A DNA stretch of 64,000 nt from Bryum argenteum. Lineage: Eukaryota; Streptophyta; Bryopsida; Bryales; Bryaceae. The notes below the pieces were generated by a model that did not search any database, was not told the DNA's origin, and worked only from the letters and a program-made list of their open reading frames with translations. The translations under genes and the position numbers were made by a program. Numbering within the stretch: position 1 is the first letter of the stretch; the number at the start of each line of letters is the position of its first letter. The stretch spans positions 12,149,758 to 12,213,757 of the forward strand of contig CM073323.1 of NCBI GenBank assembly GCA_037043015.1. Direction: 5' to 3'. Of the stretch, positions 12,373 to 25,293 are shown piece by piece.

Positions 12373-15070
12373 ATGGCGGCCTCACAAGTTCTCAACAAGC
12401 TTAAGCAGCTGGACGCGTATCCCAAGATCAATGAGGATTTTTATAGTCGGACTCTGTCGGGCGGAATTCTCACCATCATTTCCGCCACCATTATGGTCTT
12501 GCTTTTCTTCTCAGAATTGCGTAAGCGATTACCCAACTCCAATATCTTCTTCTTCCCCACATCAAGTGGGTTAGGCTCTCGATCGAATCAATTCTCGAGC
12601 ATTCTTTCCCACGGCAGCATTTAGGGTTTTAGGGAGACCGTGAAACTGGATACATACATTGTGATTACTATGCTGATTTCGTGTATTTCCAGGGGAATGG
12701 GGTGAGTTGACATGATGATTACTGGCTTCATTACAGGGTTGTATATGGGTTCTACAAGAGTAAATGAATTAGTCGTTGACACTGAACGTGGAGGGACTAT
12801 ACAAATAAATGTGAGTGCCAGACTTTGTTTCTCTGTCTAATGGTGCATGATGTTCGGTTTTGGTATCTACTCATCGTTGGTTACACCGGGTTTGCAGTTA
12901 GATGTTACTTTTCCAGCCTTGGCGTGCTCCATAGTCAGTTTAGATGCCATGGACATCAGTGGAGAGCAGCACCTTGACGTGGTGAGTTCAACTTTTCATT
13001 GCTTTACCGATGGGTTTGCCATAACAAGTATGAAACGTAAGATCTCAATTCGGGGGTTTAAGCGGCGCAAGTTCAAATCAGAATCTAGTTTGAGACGAGG
13101 CAAGATTGTTGATGGCTCTTCTTTGTTCCGGTGTGCAACTATGTTACTAAATTGTCAAGGTTGTTTTGTGGAAGCTGTCTGTCTGATCGATTCTTGATGC
13201 AGAAACACAATATCTTCAAGAAGAGGTTGGACGTCAATGGCAAGGTCATCGAACCTGCAAAGCAAGAGGCTATTAATCAACCCAAGGTGTTGAGCTTCTG
13301 CTATCTCTATATTGTATTTGTTACTTACTGATATAGCTTGAACATCACACATGGTAGCGGAATGATTTCTTCTTGTGTGATAGTGAGTTACTAACAATCC
13401 ATTGCTGGTTGATACAGATAGACAAGCCGTTGCAGAAACATGGAGGCAGGCTCGATGGCAATGAGACCTACTGTGGATCGTGCTTCGGCGCTGAAACTGT
13501 AATTTTTCTAAACTGACCCCGGGTAACACTTTTCATTTCTTATTGTAGAGTCCTTTCCCACATGTAGTTACTGATCTTACCATGCAGGAAGAGGACCACT
13601 GCTGTAACAACTGCGAAGAGGTCAGAGAAGCCTATCGGAAAAAGGGCTGGGCTTTGAGTAATCCTGACTTGATTGATCAGGTACTCTCTTTTTCATTTAA
13701 GAGCTCCTTTTCGCACATTTTTCAATATATGTTTTTACATCTTACATCTTTTGGTATATGCTTCGCTGACGATCGCAATGACAGTGCAAGAGGGAGGGCT
13801 TCCTGCAAAAAATCAAGGACGAAGATGGAGAAGGCTGTAATGTATATGGCACATTGGAAGCCAACAAAGTGGCAGGCAATTTTCATTTTGCTCCTGGCAA
13901 GTCCTTCCAACAAGCCAATATGCACGTTCACGATCTTATGTCTTTCGGAAAAGACAGCTTCAATGTCAGTCACAAAATCAATGAAATAAGCTTCGGAGTC
14001 CATTTTCCGGGTGCGGTGAATCCTTTGGACAAGTACGACCCCTCCCCTTGATAGAGCTTTTCTCCTCCCAGTGCTATTTTCCTTACTTACAGTGCTATTT
14101 TTGAGTGAACCCTCATGCATCTGGAATTGGCTTTCGTGATAACAGGGTGGAGAGAACACAAGTACCGATGCATGGAATGTATCAGTACTTCATCAAGGTG
14201 AGCATTACTGCAGACTTAGTTTCCTAGGTCGACTCATTTCTGTGTGTGCTGATGAGATTATGCTTGTTGGAGAGCCTCTTAAACGATCTTTGCCCAGAGA
14301 GCCATTGCTTCATCCATATTTCTTTGCCACTTTACAATAATATCCATCCGAAATTGGGGACACCTTTTGTGAGATTCGTTTGTAATGCAACATGGTTGTA
14401 CTCGTGACCAGGTGGTACCCACAGTTTACACAGACGTGAGAGGCCGTAAGATTGTAACGAATCAGGTATGTTCTGCTCTTTTATATGAGGCGCAGATCCG
14501 ATTTTAAGTTGGCTAGCCCCAATCAGTCAATAGACCTATCTCAGTAACGGCCAAATACATGCTTTAACCGTTCTAACATACAAGAACGTAGGGTAGTATA
14601 GTTTACTTTTGTTACCTTCCATTCGTTTTGAGCACGTAACTCAATCTGGTTGTTGTGCAGTTTGCTGTAACTGATCACTTCAAGGGAGGTGGCCCAGGAG
14701 AGGGTCACTCATTACCTGGCGTCTTTTTCTTTTACGACCTGTCGCCCATAAAGGTCCTGATCAATTCATTCTCATTTCAAAGAATCTGTTGCCCAAGATC
14801 TACAAACTGATGAGTTAGTTTTCTTCTTACTCAAACAGGTGAAATTCACGGAGAAATCAACGTCCCTTTTCCACTTCCTCACAAACGTGTGCGCCATAGT
14901 CGGAGGTAAGATACTCTTCTTCATTGTTAGCTGTATTTTCAGTTATCAAAGCTCCGGATAGTATTGATTGTGGTGGATCCGTTGCAGGAGTTTTCACTGT
15001 ATCCGGTATCATCGATGCCTTTATATACTACGGGCACAAGCAAGTGAAGGCGAAGCTACAGAAGAATTGA
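12373..15070 (+). CDS. ERGIC3: ERGIC3-like ER-Golgi cargo receptor (ERV46 family)
   Basis: Membrane protein of COPII/COPI vesicles that helps cycle cargo between ER and Golgi. Twelve exons: 12373-12520, 12737-12810, 12898-12981, 13203-13286, 13418-13498, 13588-13680, 13785-14032, 14146-14197, 14412-14465, 14661-14753, 14839-14905 and 14988-15070. All junctions are GT-AG and in frame, giving 386 aa, the usual family length. The N-terminus (NKLKQLDAYPKINEDFYSRT) and a first membrane helix at about 29-47 are typical. The lumenal part has the conserved Cys cluster YCGSCFGAET then HCCNNCEEVREAYRKKGW, and NFHFAPGKSFQQ. The second helix lies near the C-terminus (NVCAIVGGVFTVSGIIDAFI), followed by a short basic cytosolic tail that ends KAKLQKN. 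This matches plant ERGIC3 homologues along its whole length. Its neighbour on the left, FC2, is divergent. Confidence 0.95.
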
Positions 15071-16826
15071 GTGCTAAAGTGGGGTGAGGCATCATCTTGG
15101 ATGCAAGTAGGTTAAGTGTATATCATAGCCTGGAGTAAATTTTTTTAGTTCAATTCAAGTATGTTTATATTGATGAAGTAATGATGTGGGCACATGGGTT
15201 GCAGAATCTGAAAGGATCCATCATTTAGGGTTTTTGAATCACTTGTCTTTTGTGTTGGACTTTATGATCTTGATTTGATTCTTGATGGCTAAGAGAAGAT
15301 TTAAGTTAGTTAAGCAGATTTTCGTCCAATTTATGCGTAGTTTGGCCTTTGGAAGTTCATATAGTACCCTTGTTTTTCTCAATAGAGTTTGTATGACTCA
15401 TTTTAATGTTGTTTCAAAGCTTGGAACATTTTGATATGGAATATGAGAAACGTAGTGGTTTTGTAACATATGTTTCATGGAAGTAGAGAACATGAAGTTT
15501 GGTGATGATTGTCTATATCATAGCAACCTTAAAGGTAAGGTTCCTAGTACTGGGCTACTTGAAGGAAAGGCAAGATGTTTAGATCTTAGTTGTCCAATCT
15601 TGTAATGGACTAGTTGTAGATCATGTGGATCGAACTTGAAGTCATGGGGAACTTGAAGTCTTGGGGAACTTGAAGTCATGGGATCGTATAGACTGTGAAA
15701 TCGTAGTTGGTGACACCCGCAAAAGAGTGTGAAATTACATCATGTTCACTTTGTGGTGGAAATATTGATAACAATCCTATCACAATCAAAAAATTCTTGA
15801 ATGAAGAAGTTATTGACCTTCACTACAATAACACTCAAGTGTAAACAATCATGAAGTATTCCTCTTGGCTCAAATAATAGCCTTGTTATGGTGAAAACCA
15901 CTCTAACTTCTGCAACAAAAAGAAACAAATGTGAAATTAGACTCCTTGCACCATATCGCACGCTTTATCTTCATTATGTATAATTGTGAGAAATTTTCTG
16001 TTACAAAAACTAACTTTAAATTGGAAATCAGTATAACAAATAATGTTGGATACCAATGACAATTCGAAAAAATATAACATCTCAAGTGTGATTATTCTAA
16101 CTTCAATACCGAAAACTTCCATTGAAAGAGGTTCCTACTAGAAAGTTGTTGAACTTTATCCTAAGTCCACACCAAGGTTATTGGAGTACAAGAATATTCC
16201 TATATCTTTAGATTTTAACTAAGTGCATCCGGCTATATATATGTACTTATAGACTATTTTTTGTATTTATAAATACCCATCACTAGAAGATTCTAAATAC
16301 TCTAGAAGTACAATAAAATTATATGTATATGAAAGATTCTTGGCAAAATGAAAATGAAAAAAATAATAGTTCTTTAAATAAAAAGAAAAAACAAACCTAG
16401 GAGGTATACATGCATTGTTCGCGGTTAAGGGGGTCCGACGCGGTTATAGGATACACAATGAGCCAAGTCGTCGTAGTGAGCAGAAAAAGGCAGGAAAGGC
16501 CCCCACGACCGCCGCCTGGGAAGTCGCGCCGTCGCGGTGACGACAATGGCGACAATCACCAGATCTTGCACCTCGGAACCTCATCTCACCATTCAACTCC
16601 CTTAATAGAATCAATCGTAGCTTACATCTATCGCTCAAATTATGCGCCCACAACCAGGATTCCCCGAAATCGCCACATCATCAAGCGAGCAAGGCAGCTG
16701 ATTCAATTTTATGCTCAAGAAATTCATTCTTCTCGTCAGCGCACCAATTTTGATGATCAAGGGGTAGTTGCCAGGATTCATGGAAGCGGTATTAGGGTGA
16801 GAGAATCGAAGGAGCAGTCAGAGAGC
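15071..16826. other. Intergenic: ERGIC3 3' flank and protease 5' flank
   Basis: The ERGIC3 3' region probably extends to about 15400. An 18-bp unit containing GGGGAACTTGAAGTC occurs about three times at 15640-15690, followed by a fragment of the TTAA element family. From 16390 the sequence becomes GC-richer and probably contains the leader of the aspartic protease gene. An in-frame ATG at 16410 would extend that protease by 139 residues. Confidence 0.5.
15590..15970 (+). repeat. TTAA-element family fragment
   Basis: It shares with 1757-2737 the ordered phrases TTTGTGGTGGAAAT, CACAATCAAAAAATTC, GGCTCAAATAATAGCC and ATGGTGAAAACC. Both terminal repeats are missing, so it is an old, truncated copy. 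Confidence 0.6.
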
Positions 16827-19800
16827 ATGGGGGGTCCGATTTGCGTTCTGCTGCTGATTCTCGTGCTCACCGCTCGGTTCGCCGAATCGAACCCTAAATA
16901 TGGCTCCATCACCAGGGTTCAGTCGGTGCGAGGATCCGCGCTCGTGTTGCCGCTCACGGGATTCGAATCATCACCGGATCGCCCTTACCGAGGACGAGCC
17001 CTCGGGCAGGACGCCAGGATGACCCTTCACGATGATCTGCTCACTAAAGGGTGCGTAATCTTGAACCCCAATCCAATTTCGCGCTCTAGTTAATGCTTGC
17101 AATCCCTTGCACTCCCACTTTTGAAGCCTGAATTTCTGCACTGGGGGGTTGTTTGCTTAGGTTGGCGATCGAGTTAATGTCGTCAGGAGTTCCAGTAATG
17201 TGAGTCTTTTCCGAATAGATCGATTCAATGCCGAAGTAGCAGACTCCACTCTTTTTGGGACCTAATCCGAATAGGTCAATTCAAGCCTTATTTCACTTTT
17301 AAGCAGGCGAATCGTTAATGAACTGTATTCACCTCACAAATATCGAATCTGTCTCATCAATAAGAAATTCTCTGAGGGTACTCAGAGCATTGATGATTTT
17401 GGAGTTGATTGAGCGAGAAAAGTGTGTGTTGGTTTGCAGATACTACACGAGCAGGGTATTCATCGGGACACCTCCACAGGAATTTGCTCTCATAGTGGAC
17501 ACAGGCAGCACCGTCACATACGTTCCATGCTCCAGCTGCACTCATTGTGGCCATCACCAGGCACAGCTCTTCTCCTTCATCCTCTTTTAGTAACAATCAT
17601 CTGATAAATCATCCAAGCCCGAACAATAACTCATTGGTTGGTCCATTGCTTAGCTATGCTTTATACGCCTCATGTGGATTTAGCTTTCTCAAGCATAGAA
17701 CACATCATGGCCGAACTGACATTGCTTGCTTGATGTGCAGGACCCTCGATTCAAGCCGGACAATTCGAGCACATATCAGGCGGTGGGGTGTCGATCCCCA
17801 GACTGCATTTCAATGATGTGCGATGTGAGCAAGCATCAATGCAAGTACGAGCGGATGTACGCGGAGATGAGTTCGAGCAAAGGAGTATTAGGCAAGGATT
17901 TGCTCGGGTTTGGTCCAAGCAGCTCGCTGCAACCGCAACCCCTCGTGTTCGGGTGCGAGACTGCCGAAACTGGAGACCTCTACCTTCAACATGCAGATGG
18001 CATCATGGGCCTCGGACGCGGCCCTCTCTCTATTGTCGATCAGCTCGTCGGCAAAGGCGCCATGGAAGATGCCTTCTCTCTTTGTTATGGTGGCATGGAC
18101 GAAGGTGGCGGTGCCATGGTCTTGGGCGCCATCCCTGCTCCTCCCGACATGGTCTTTGTCAATTCAGACCCTCGCCGCAGGTAAGCCCAACAAATGATCC
18201 CATTGTTCAGTGTAGACGAATGTCATTTCAGTAGATCAAGTTAATGGCATTGCAAGCTTGGGGTAAAGAGTCAAGTGTGTTGTGGATGCAGCAACTATTA
18301 CAACCTTGAGTTATCAGAGATCCAAGTGCAAGGGGCGAAGTTGCCGCTAGACAGTAGCATTTTCAATGGGAAGTTCGGCACAGTTTTGGACAGTGGCACA
18401 ACTTACGCCTATCTTCCCGATCGAGCTTTTAATGCTTTCAAAGACGCTGTAAGTGATCTTCACATCTCTGTAAGTTAGTGAAGATTTGCAGCTTGTTTTG
18501 AGGTGTTCTGATGGGAAGCTCTGGTGGCAGGTTCATCAGCAACTTGGTGCTTTGCAACAAGTTGACGGCCCTGACCCGAATTATCCTGATATCTGTTATG
18601 CCGGCGCAGGAACGTGAGTGCTTCGAGATATCGGTTAACTCGTTGTTTTTAATGTTAATTGTTGGTTGGATATTGATTCTCGGACGTGATCGTTTGGCTG
18701 TGAAGTGACGTGAAGGAACTGTCAAAGCATTTTCCGGCTGTGGACTTCGTGTTTGCAGAGAACAAGAAAGTTTCTTTGGCACCAGAGAATTATTTGTTCA
18801 AGGTTGGTATTGACCATTCCCTGTTTTTTACCTGCTGATTTTGATCAAGCTGGATAATCTTCACCACTTTGGGCTTTTGATGTCAATGATGTTATGGAGT
18901 ATATGTTACGAGTTTTTCGACTTACTATTGTTTTGTTGATTTGTATGCAGCATACGAAAGTGCCGGGAGCGTATTGTTTAGGGTTTTTCAAAAACCAAGA
19001 TTCCACCACCCTGCTCGGTGGTAAGCGTTGTTGGAATGTGGCATTTAGTGTATTTTTATTGGTAGGAGTACCTACTTATGCGTTAGTTGTTTTCATGCAG
19101 GAATTGTGGTGCGGAATATGCTCGTTACATACGATCGAAAAGATCATCAAATTGGCTTTCTCAAGACGAATTGTCAGGATTTGTGGAGCCTCTTGCCTGC
19201 CGACACTTCACCGCCTCTTGAATCTCCTCCACCTTCCGTGGATGCCCCTCCTCCACTTCCATCAGCACAATCACCGCCACCTCTGCCACTACAAGGTATG
19301 TACTATCAGTTGATTTTTCCTCTCCTCTCACTTTAAGGCAACTTTTTTGTTTGAATGATTCACGTCGTGGTTCGCTTGTCCCTCGACAGCCGAAGAAGAG
19401 TTCGGGAACATCGAACTGGTACTCGAATTAGCTGCAAATATGACCACTTTTTCAAGTGAGAAGCCCTTGTTTCTGTCAAGCGTCGCTTCTGAGCTGAGTG
19501 TATCACCATCACAGGTACGAATTTTCTGCACGCAACTTTTATTACTTGGGGTTCTATTCATCTCTTTGCTGGTTCTAATCCTTAAATGAACCGTTTAACT
19601 GTTGATTCTTGTTTTCTAATTTCTTGTTCAATCTGTTGTGTAGGTAAGTGTTGCGGAGGTAATGGAAGAAGAGGGACAACTTGTTGTCCGATGTATCATA
19701 TCTGCAGGATCTGCACATCATTTTTCATCTTCTTCTGCCAAGGTTCGTTCTCTCAACCCCTTTCACTTTGTTTCTATGATTTCAGTTATGTGGTTACATA

Positions 19801-20227
19801 ATTAAGAAGGTGCAACCTGTTTTGCAGGCGTTGGTTACACGATTAGAAAAGCATACAGCAATCCTACCAGCAGTTTTCGGTTCATATCACCTGAGAAGCT
19901 GGAAGGGACTGCCTCCATCAAAACGGTGCAACATCCTAATTTTCGTCTTTCCAATGAGTTGTACAGTACCTGATTGGGTAGCCGAGGATTACACATTGAC
20001 AGGGACTTTTTGATGAATGTGGCAGGGGATGGTCTCAAAGCAAGAAAGTGGGGGTGGCGTTGATAATCGCAGTGTCGCTGGGGTTGGTGGTAATGCTCGC
20101 AGGTATTGCAAGTTTAGCATACTGGTACTTCGCCAAGTACCGACACAGAGACCAAGTCAAGTACAACAACTTGAATCAGGTAGAGATCGTTGAACAGGAA
20201 AGTCTAATTGGTGACCAACAGTTGTAG
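16827..20227 (+). CDS. Membrane-anchored A1 aspartic protease (pepsin-like)
   Basis: Secretory-pathway aspartic protease. Twelve exons: 16827-17050, 17440-17560, 17741-18180, 18292-18448, 18531-18613, 18706-18802, 18951-19020, 19101-19295, 19390-19514, 19644-19742, 19828-19925 and 20026-20227, giving 636 aa. The chosen ATG starts a clean signal peptide (MGGPICVLLLILVLTARFAE); an upstream in-frame ATG at 16410 would bury it. Both catalytic motifs are present: DTGS with Asp ~95 in ALIVDTGSTVTYVPCSSC, and DSGT with Asp ~295 in TVLDSGTTYAYLP. A Pro-rich stretch (~433-462) follows the catalytic core. A single helix (~578-605, VGVALIIAVSLGLVVMLAG) precedes a short tail ending SLIGDQQL. The layout matches the plant class of C-terminally anchored proteases such as Arabidopsis At3g50050 and At5g43100. 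Intron 2 uses a GC donor (see 17561). No frame break is seen. Confidence 0.93.
17561..17740 (+). other. GC-AG intron of the aspartic protease
   Basis: The exon ends CATCACCAG and the intron starts GCACAG. Reading on would reach a stop at 17588-17590, and there is no GT in between. The acceptor TGATGTGCAG at 17740 is normal, and the joined protein CTHCGHHQ-DPRFKPDNSSTY matches plant homologues exactly at this place. A GC donor is therefore the only fit, unless there is a sequence error. Confidence 0.75.
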
Positions 20228-21169
20228 CACTTAGTTATTTAGTCTTCTACGGAAAAGCAATAAGAAAAAAGAACGGGAATCCTGTCTGTATTGACAAGTG
20301 ATTCTTCATGGCGGCTTTCTGTGTTATCATATTTATCTTGTTCAGTGATTTTAATGGAGCACGATCACTGATCTGATTACCCTCTTTAAGTAGGTGGGTT
20401 CTATCGAATGAGGGAACTTGGGTTACATCAAGCAAGTACGGTATGAAACAGAATTGTATGGGTGTAACAATCTGAATCAGTAACTTGCTACGAAAGGAAG
20501 CAATAGAAAAGGAAAGAAGTGAGTGAGAGTGAGGGTGACGCAGGATATTTGTTGTTTTCTGTACTTTAGAGTCAATTTTCTTGGCGGACTTGGCTACTGT
20601 TTGTTCAAAAGATCTGAATCTCTACTTCTTAGATCCTTCTTTATGTGAGTCAAGTCAAACTTGGAGCTCTCTCAGAGGCTTAGATTCTTCAAGTCCATCT
20701 AGTCGGAATGAATGGAGATGCTTAGCTAGAAACGTAAGGTGAATGATTGAATTGAGATTCTAGAACAATTTGATAGAAGACTTTTTTTGTTAAGTCGTTT
20801 TTTTGTGGTGGTAGAGAGCTGTGATTTTATGTTACCTGAACCGGTAACTACTATTAATCGGCTTTATCTCATGAAGGTGGAACCTTTTGCAGGTTGTAGA
20901 GATTTTCCATACCTTTTTGAGAAGTCATCTCATGCTTCTGAATTCTTCATACTTTAGGGGATATTCACAGTCAAAGTTTGAAAACACACTATTTGAAATC
21001 TGGCCAATTCGTAGTATACCGGTATGCTTTGTTTTCAAAATCTGCCCAAAATTGATTAAATGCAGAAACTTCAAAAATTCACAAGAAATTTGGATTCTAC
21101 TTTTTTTTCAAGTTTTGTTTTTTGTATGTGTAGAAAAGGTAGTAAGGCATGATCTTACCATTTGGATCT

Positions 21170-22101
21170 TTAACCCTTTCATGACCAATCAACCAAATAT
21201 GGTCGCTGAGGTGTGGTTATTCCATGATTGAGTAGAATCTGTGTAGAAACGGCAAAATGTTAGAGAACAATGCCGGAAGAGGAGTGTGTGCTGGATCTAC
21301 TACACAAAACAACGATGCATTTGGACTCGTACTCCGCCTGATAGAGCTGTCTATACATGGTGATGAGTGTGAGATACAGTAGCTGGTCTGGAAAGAATTG
21401 AGAAAGATTCAGGGAATACGGCTGTCGAGGACACATGACACCAATTCTAAGGGTTCCTTGGGAACATGGAGGTACTACTCAATTGGCTCCGTCGACAATA
21501 GAAGAGTTGATTTCTTTTGGCAACCCAACACCGTCTATCAAAGCGTATACGTTTGTACAACCTGAAATCCTCCCCAAAAAGAATCAGCCACATGTTGTTT
21601 GCACACTGATTCTACGTCAAGGCTCGGTGTCTGATGAATGTGACCATGTCTGATTTTTCAATCTGACCATATTTGCTACAATATCCCATGTATTTCTCGT
21701 ACGCTACCGTATACAAGGAACTCGGTTCTTGGTCTCTTTTCACAATTTCAGTTTCATAAATGCACAAAATGCAACGCTCATGGTGTTGTTGGATAGATCT
21801 TCAAACTCTCTACAATATTGACCACATGTGTTTTGTCCAAATCTGGTCTCTAATTCTAGTAAAAAGCTTCGAGGTCATGTATACGCTATGTACTACACTT
21901 AATTCAGAACATCGTAATACTCTAGTTCATACGGTAGATCTGACCCATGTTTGGCCACTAGCATGTATATGAAGTTCACTACACATTTATACGGTCGGAT
22001 CTTAATTTTGACCCTTCATTTGTTCAATGCACTCCAAAATACATTCAGACACCTCAAAAAAACCTCGACTTCCAAAACAGGAGTGGTCATGAAAGGGTTA
22101 A
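21170..22101. mobile_element. TTAA element, 932 bp, perfect 18-bp inverted ends
   Basis: The left end TTAACCCTTTCATGACCA (21170-21187) and the right end TGGTCATGAAAGGGTTAA (22084-22101) are exact complements. TTAA is present on both sides, with no longer direct repeat outside. It has no transposase gene. Its interior differs from the 1757 family, so it is a separate subfamily using the same kind of ends. Confidence 0.85.
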
Positions 22102-23157
22102 TTGAATAATCATCAATTGTTGAAAATGAGCCTTTGTATTTCATTTTCAACATACCTCCACGTGAAAGATTAAGCATTTCTTTCGGTTTTATGGGTTGCA
22201 TAATTGCATAAACATGTTCCTAACTCACCTAGGAACAAGAATGTGGAAAGCCTTATGTCAAATTTCCTTTCAGAGAGATTTTATTTATTTATTTTATTTA
22301 TTTTTTTTTAAATTTTTTAAATTTTTTTTTCCTCTCTTCCCTAAAACATTACTTTGTCATTCTACAACATGGAAAAAAACTTCCTTTTCACCTTTAAATG
22401 TTACGATCTCACAAATGGTGATAAAATCTGGTATGCGTGTACATGTACAAGTTAAGTAATAGATCCTACGGTTACATACTTCAAACTTGTCAAAATTCAA
22501 AAAGTTACATCTTGCATCAAAAGAGGGAAGTTTTGAGAGTGTTTGGTAGTTTTGAGGTTTTGAAGCCTCAATTCGATGCTTTACCCGCGAAATTGCAATC
22601 TGAAAGTTTTGCTTTTATAGTGTAATTTGAGCATTGTATATGAGGATCTAATACCTAACTTGTACATGAACGTATACTCCAAATTGTAGACTCAAACTCC
22701 TCACCGTTTATGAGGTTCGTTTCCTTGTTGTCAAAAGGAAAACAATGCACTGGTTTGGCGGCCAAATAAACTATATTATGAAGCATTCAAACTTGAGGCT
22801 TGTCAAACTCTTACTTACATGTCTATATTATTTTTACCCTCGTAGGACATTTAGAAATTAGGGGAAAGGCCCGAGTTTACACATGGGGGTATGTTAAAAT
22901 TCAAATACAAAGACCTATTTTTGACGGAAGAAAAGGCATGCAATAATTCATCATATAGAAGATTGAATAGGGACGATTATACCTTGGTTACCCCTATGTG
23001 CATACCAAACAAACATAAAAGTCATGTTTAGGTGAAGTTTCAAAGTCCTTGTGATATTGTTGTTGTGGGTAGTTTTCGAGAATGTGTGAGGATATATTTG
23101 GGTAGCTTTCAGCTTGCCATGAATACACCTTCATGTTAAGAGCATTCCCAATGGCCT

Positions 23158-23235
23158 CGTTGAAGGTCTTTACATTTAGTACTCGTTGAAGGTCTTTACA
23201 TTTAGTACTTGTTGAAGGTCTTTACATTTAGTAAA
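23158..23235 (+). repeat. 26-bp tandem triplicate
   Basis: The unit TGAAGGTCTTTACATTTAGT plus about 6 bp starts at 23161, 23187 and 23213. Copies are almost identical, so the expansion is recent. Confidence 0.85.
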
Positions 23236-23379
23236 GGAGGGTTTGATAATATTTGTCATAATTGTAACACCCTTTTGAATCCACACCCTTTCCCAAGGCT
23301 AAATAACCTTGTTATATTTCTCTTTTCACCACACTTTGACAAATATACAAAAGTACTTGTAGTTCTAAAGTTTTGAGGT

Positions 23380-24075
23380 TTCCTAGAAGATGATGAAATC
23401 CTTCAAAAGTCATGATAACTTGAAGTAAATGCATTTTGGTGAAGGCCACTTTTTACCAAACATGAGACATTTTTTACCATTGCAAGCCATTTATGGGAAT
23501 CCAATATAGTTTTTGAAGAGATTTTTTACATGATCTTAAGGCGAAACCTAACAACTTCTTAGTTGGAGGATTTTTGATCCAAAGCCTTTTGGTATTAGAT
23601 TTTTAGTGATGTTTCCACAAAGAAAGGAGTGAAAAATTGGATTATTTTTGATAAGCTATATCTTCTTCATCCATCGTTAGATTTCAACTTTACTTTTTGG
23701 GATGAATTCCATTTAGATTCTTGTCTCTATAGTAGAAATTTTGACCAAATCCAAGATGTTTTGTAGATAAGAGATAGATCTGAGTGCAAAGGGTGTAGTT
23801 TTGGACAATTTCCCTTTGTAAATTTGTTGGCAGTTGTCACCATTGTAGGCTATTAGTTTATCGAAGATTTGTTTTTGGTACAAAGGTAATATTGAGATAA
23901 AGGTGAACAACTTTCTAGTTGAAGATTTATTCATTGGAGTAGCTTTTTTGGTAAAAATTTTGGAAGTAAAAATGATAAAATTTTGTAGCCTCTTTTGGGT
24001 ACTAATATGTTACAATCTTGCAATCAATAAGGCCTCTTGACTCGAATTTTGGTCCTCATAACCAACAAGTCCATA
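23380..24075 (-). repeat. TTAA-element family fragment, minus strand
   Basis: The complement follows the order of 1757-2420: GGACCAAAATTCGAGTCAAG, AAAATTTTATCATTTTTAC, AAATCTTCAACTAGAAAGTT and so on. No terminal inverted repeat is found at either side. Confidence 0.6.
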
Positions 24076-25293
24076 AATTTGTACATTTTATATAAAAAAG
24101 TAATGGTATACAAATTTTGGAGTAACTCTAAAAGTTTGGGATTAAGAAGTAGAGGAAATCAAGCAAAGGCTTGTATGTCATTTACGGAGAGGTTGGCCAA
24201 ATTGATTTGTATGTAGAAGAGAATCTTTACCACCTCCACCAACCACTTCACCTCCTCCACCAACCAACCATCTGTAAAGGGCCATGTGGGAATGCACTTG
24301 GCTAAGCAAAGCAATGCCATATGCTCAAGCCCATTGTTATACAATCTTCGATATATTCTGACCTACCATATCTACTAAATGCCCAAGTAAGTTGATTTTC
24401 AACACATTCCAGGGTTTTATGCTTTGGCACTCATTATGATTTTTTATAATTACGTAAGTTGGAAAAGGACGCAACACTACACGAAACACCCAACATTGTG
24501 AATTATTTGCATGTAGTACGGGGCAACTTTTATGAAATTATGAAATTGTGTTAGTAAGGGCTGGTTTGGAGAATGCCACTAGTCGGTCAAGAAATCTATT
24601 TTCACCCAATCACATTTCAAGAACCTCAATTTCAACCAAACAAATATGAGATATACCCTTAACTTCCAGACCGGTGGAGACTTCTCCACCGCAGTGTAAA
24701 CCAACCCTAACATTCTTAATTCATAACGAGCTTTAACGAACTTTCTCAACTTACCTTTACCATAACATGTATCAGTTCGATTGATCTTTATTAAATACCA
24801 AAACATAACTTCAAATGATGTAGAACATCAAGTTTAGGTTTACTTAGACTTGAGTTGCAGGATTTCTAGATTGTTCCGAAGGGTTGCTCGAATAAGTACA
24901 CATACGCATAGGATACGTATCCGAAGAACGCGGAAGACCAGTCCAGACCAGGAAGGAAGGTGCGGGCACGAAGACCGGGCCTCCCTCGAAGACCCCTGCT
25001 CTGTCTCCTCCCCTTCCTCAAGCATCCTTTCCTTCCCCTTCCATTCCTCTCTCGCAGTTCTCGTCTCCCTTGCAAGCACTCCATCGCCCTTTGCCCTTCA
25101 CCATTATTACTCCCCACCCACCAATTCTCCCCTGCATGTGCCACTTCCACCTCCTTTTCGGCGCTTCCTCTCCCCTATAACGCTCATCAGGTACCGCATC
25201 CCCTTCTCAAACCCCACAAACCCCAACTCTCTTAAAGGGTTTTGCACTAACCCTCGCTCGATCGCTTACTTGTTTGCCAGGGTCCCAGCCAGC

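Larger units (their letters stand above)
20228..25293. other. Long intergenic region, repeats only
   Basis: Beyond the protease 3' end (~20600) I see no gene. The region holds a TTAA element (21170-22101), an AT-rich T/A tract at about 22270-22330, a 26-bp triplicate (23158-23235) and a minus-strand fragment of the TTAA family (23380-24075). From ~24880 composition shifts to C/T-rich sequence, most likely the promoter and leader of the MAPR gene that starts at 25294. Confidence 0.5.

Noticed and set aside
16410-16826. Upstream in-frame ATG extending the aspartic protease by 139 residues
   Set aside because: It would bury a clear signal peptide at residue 140, and the extension is Arg/Ser-rich with no resemblance to homologues.
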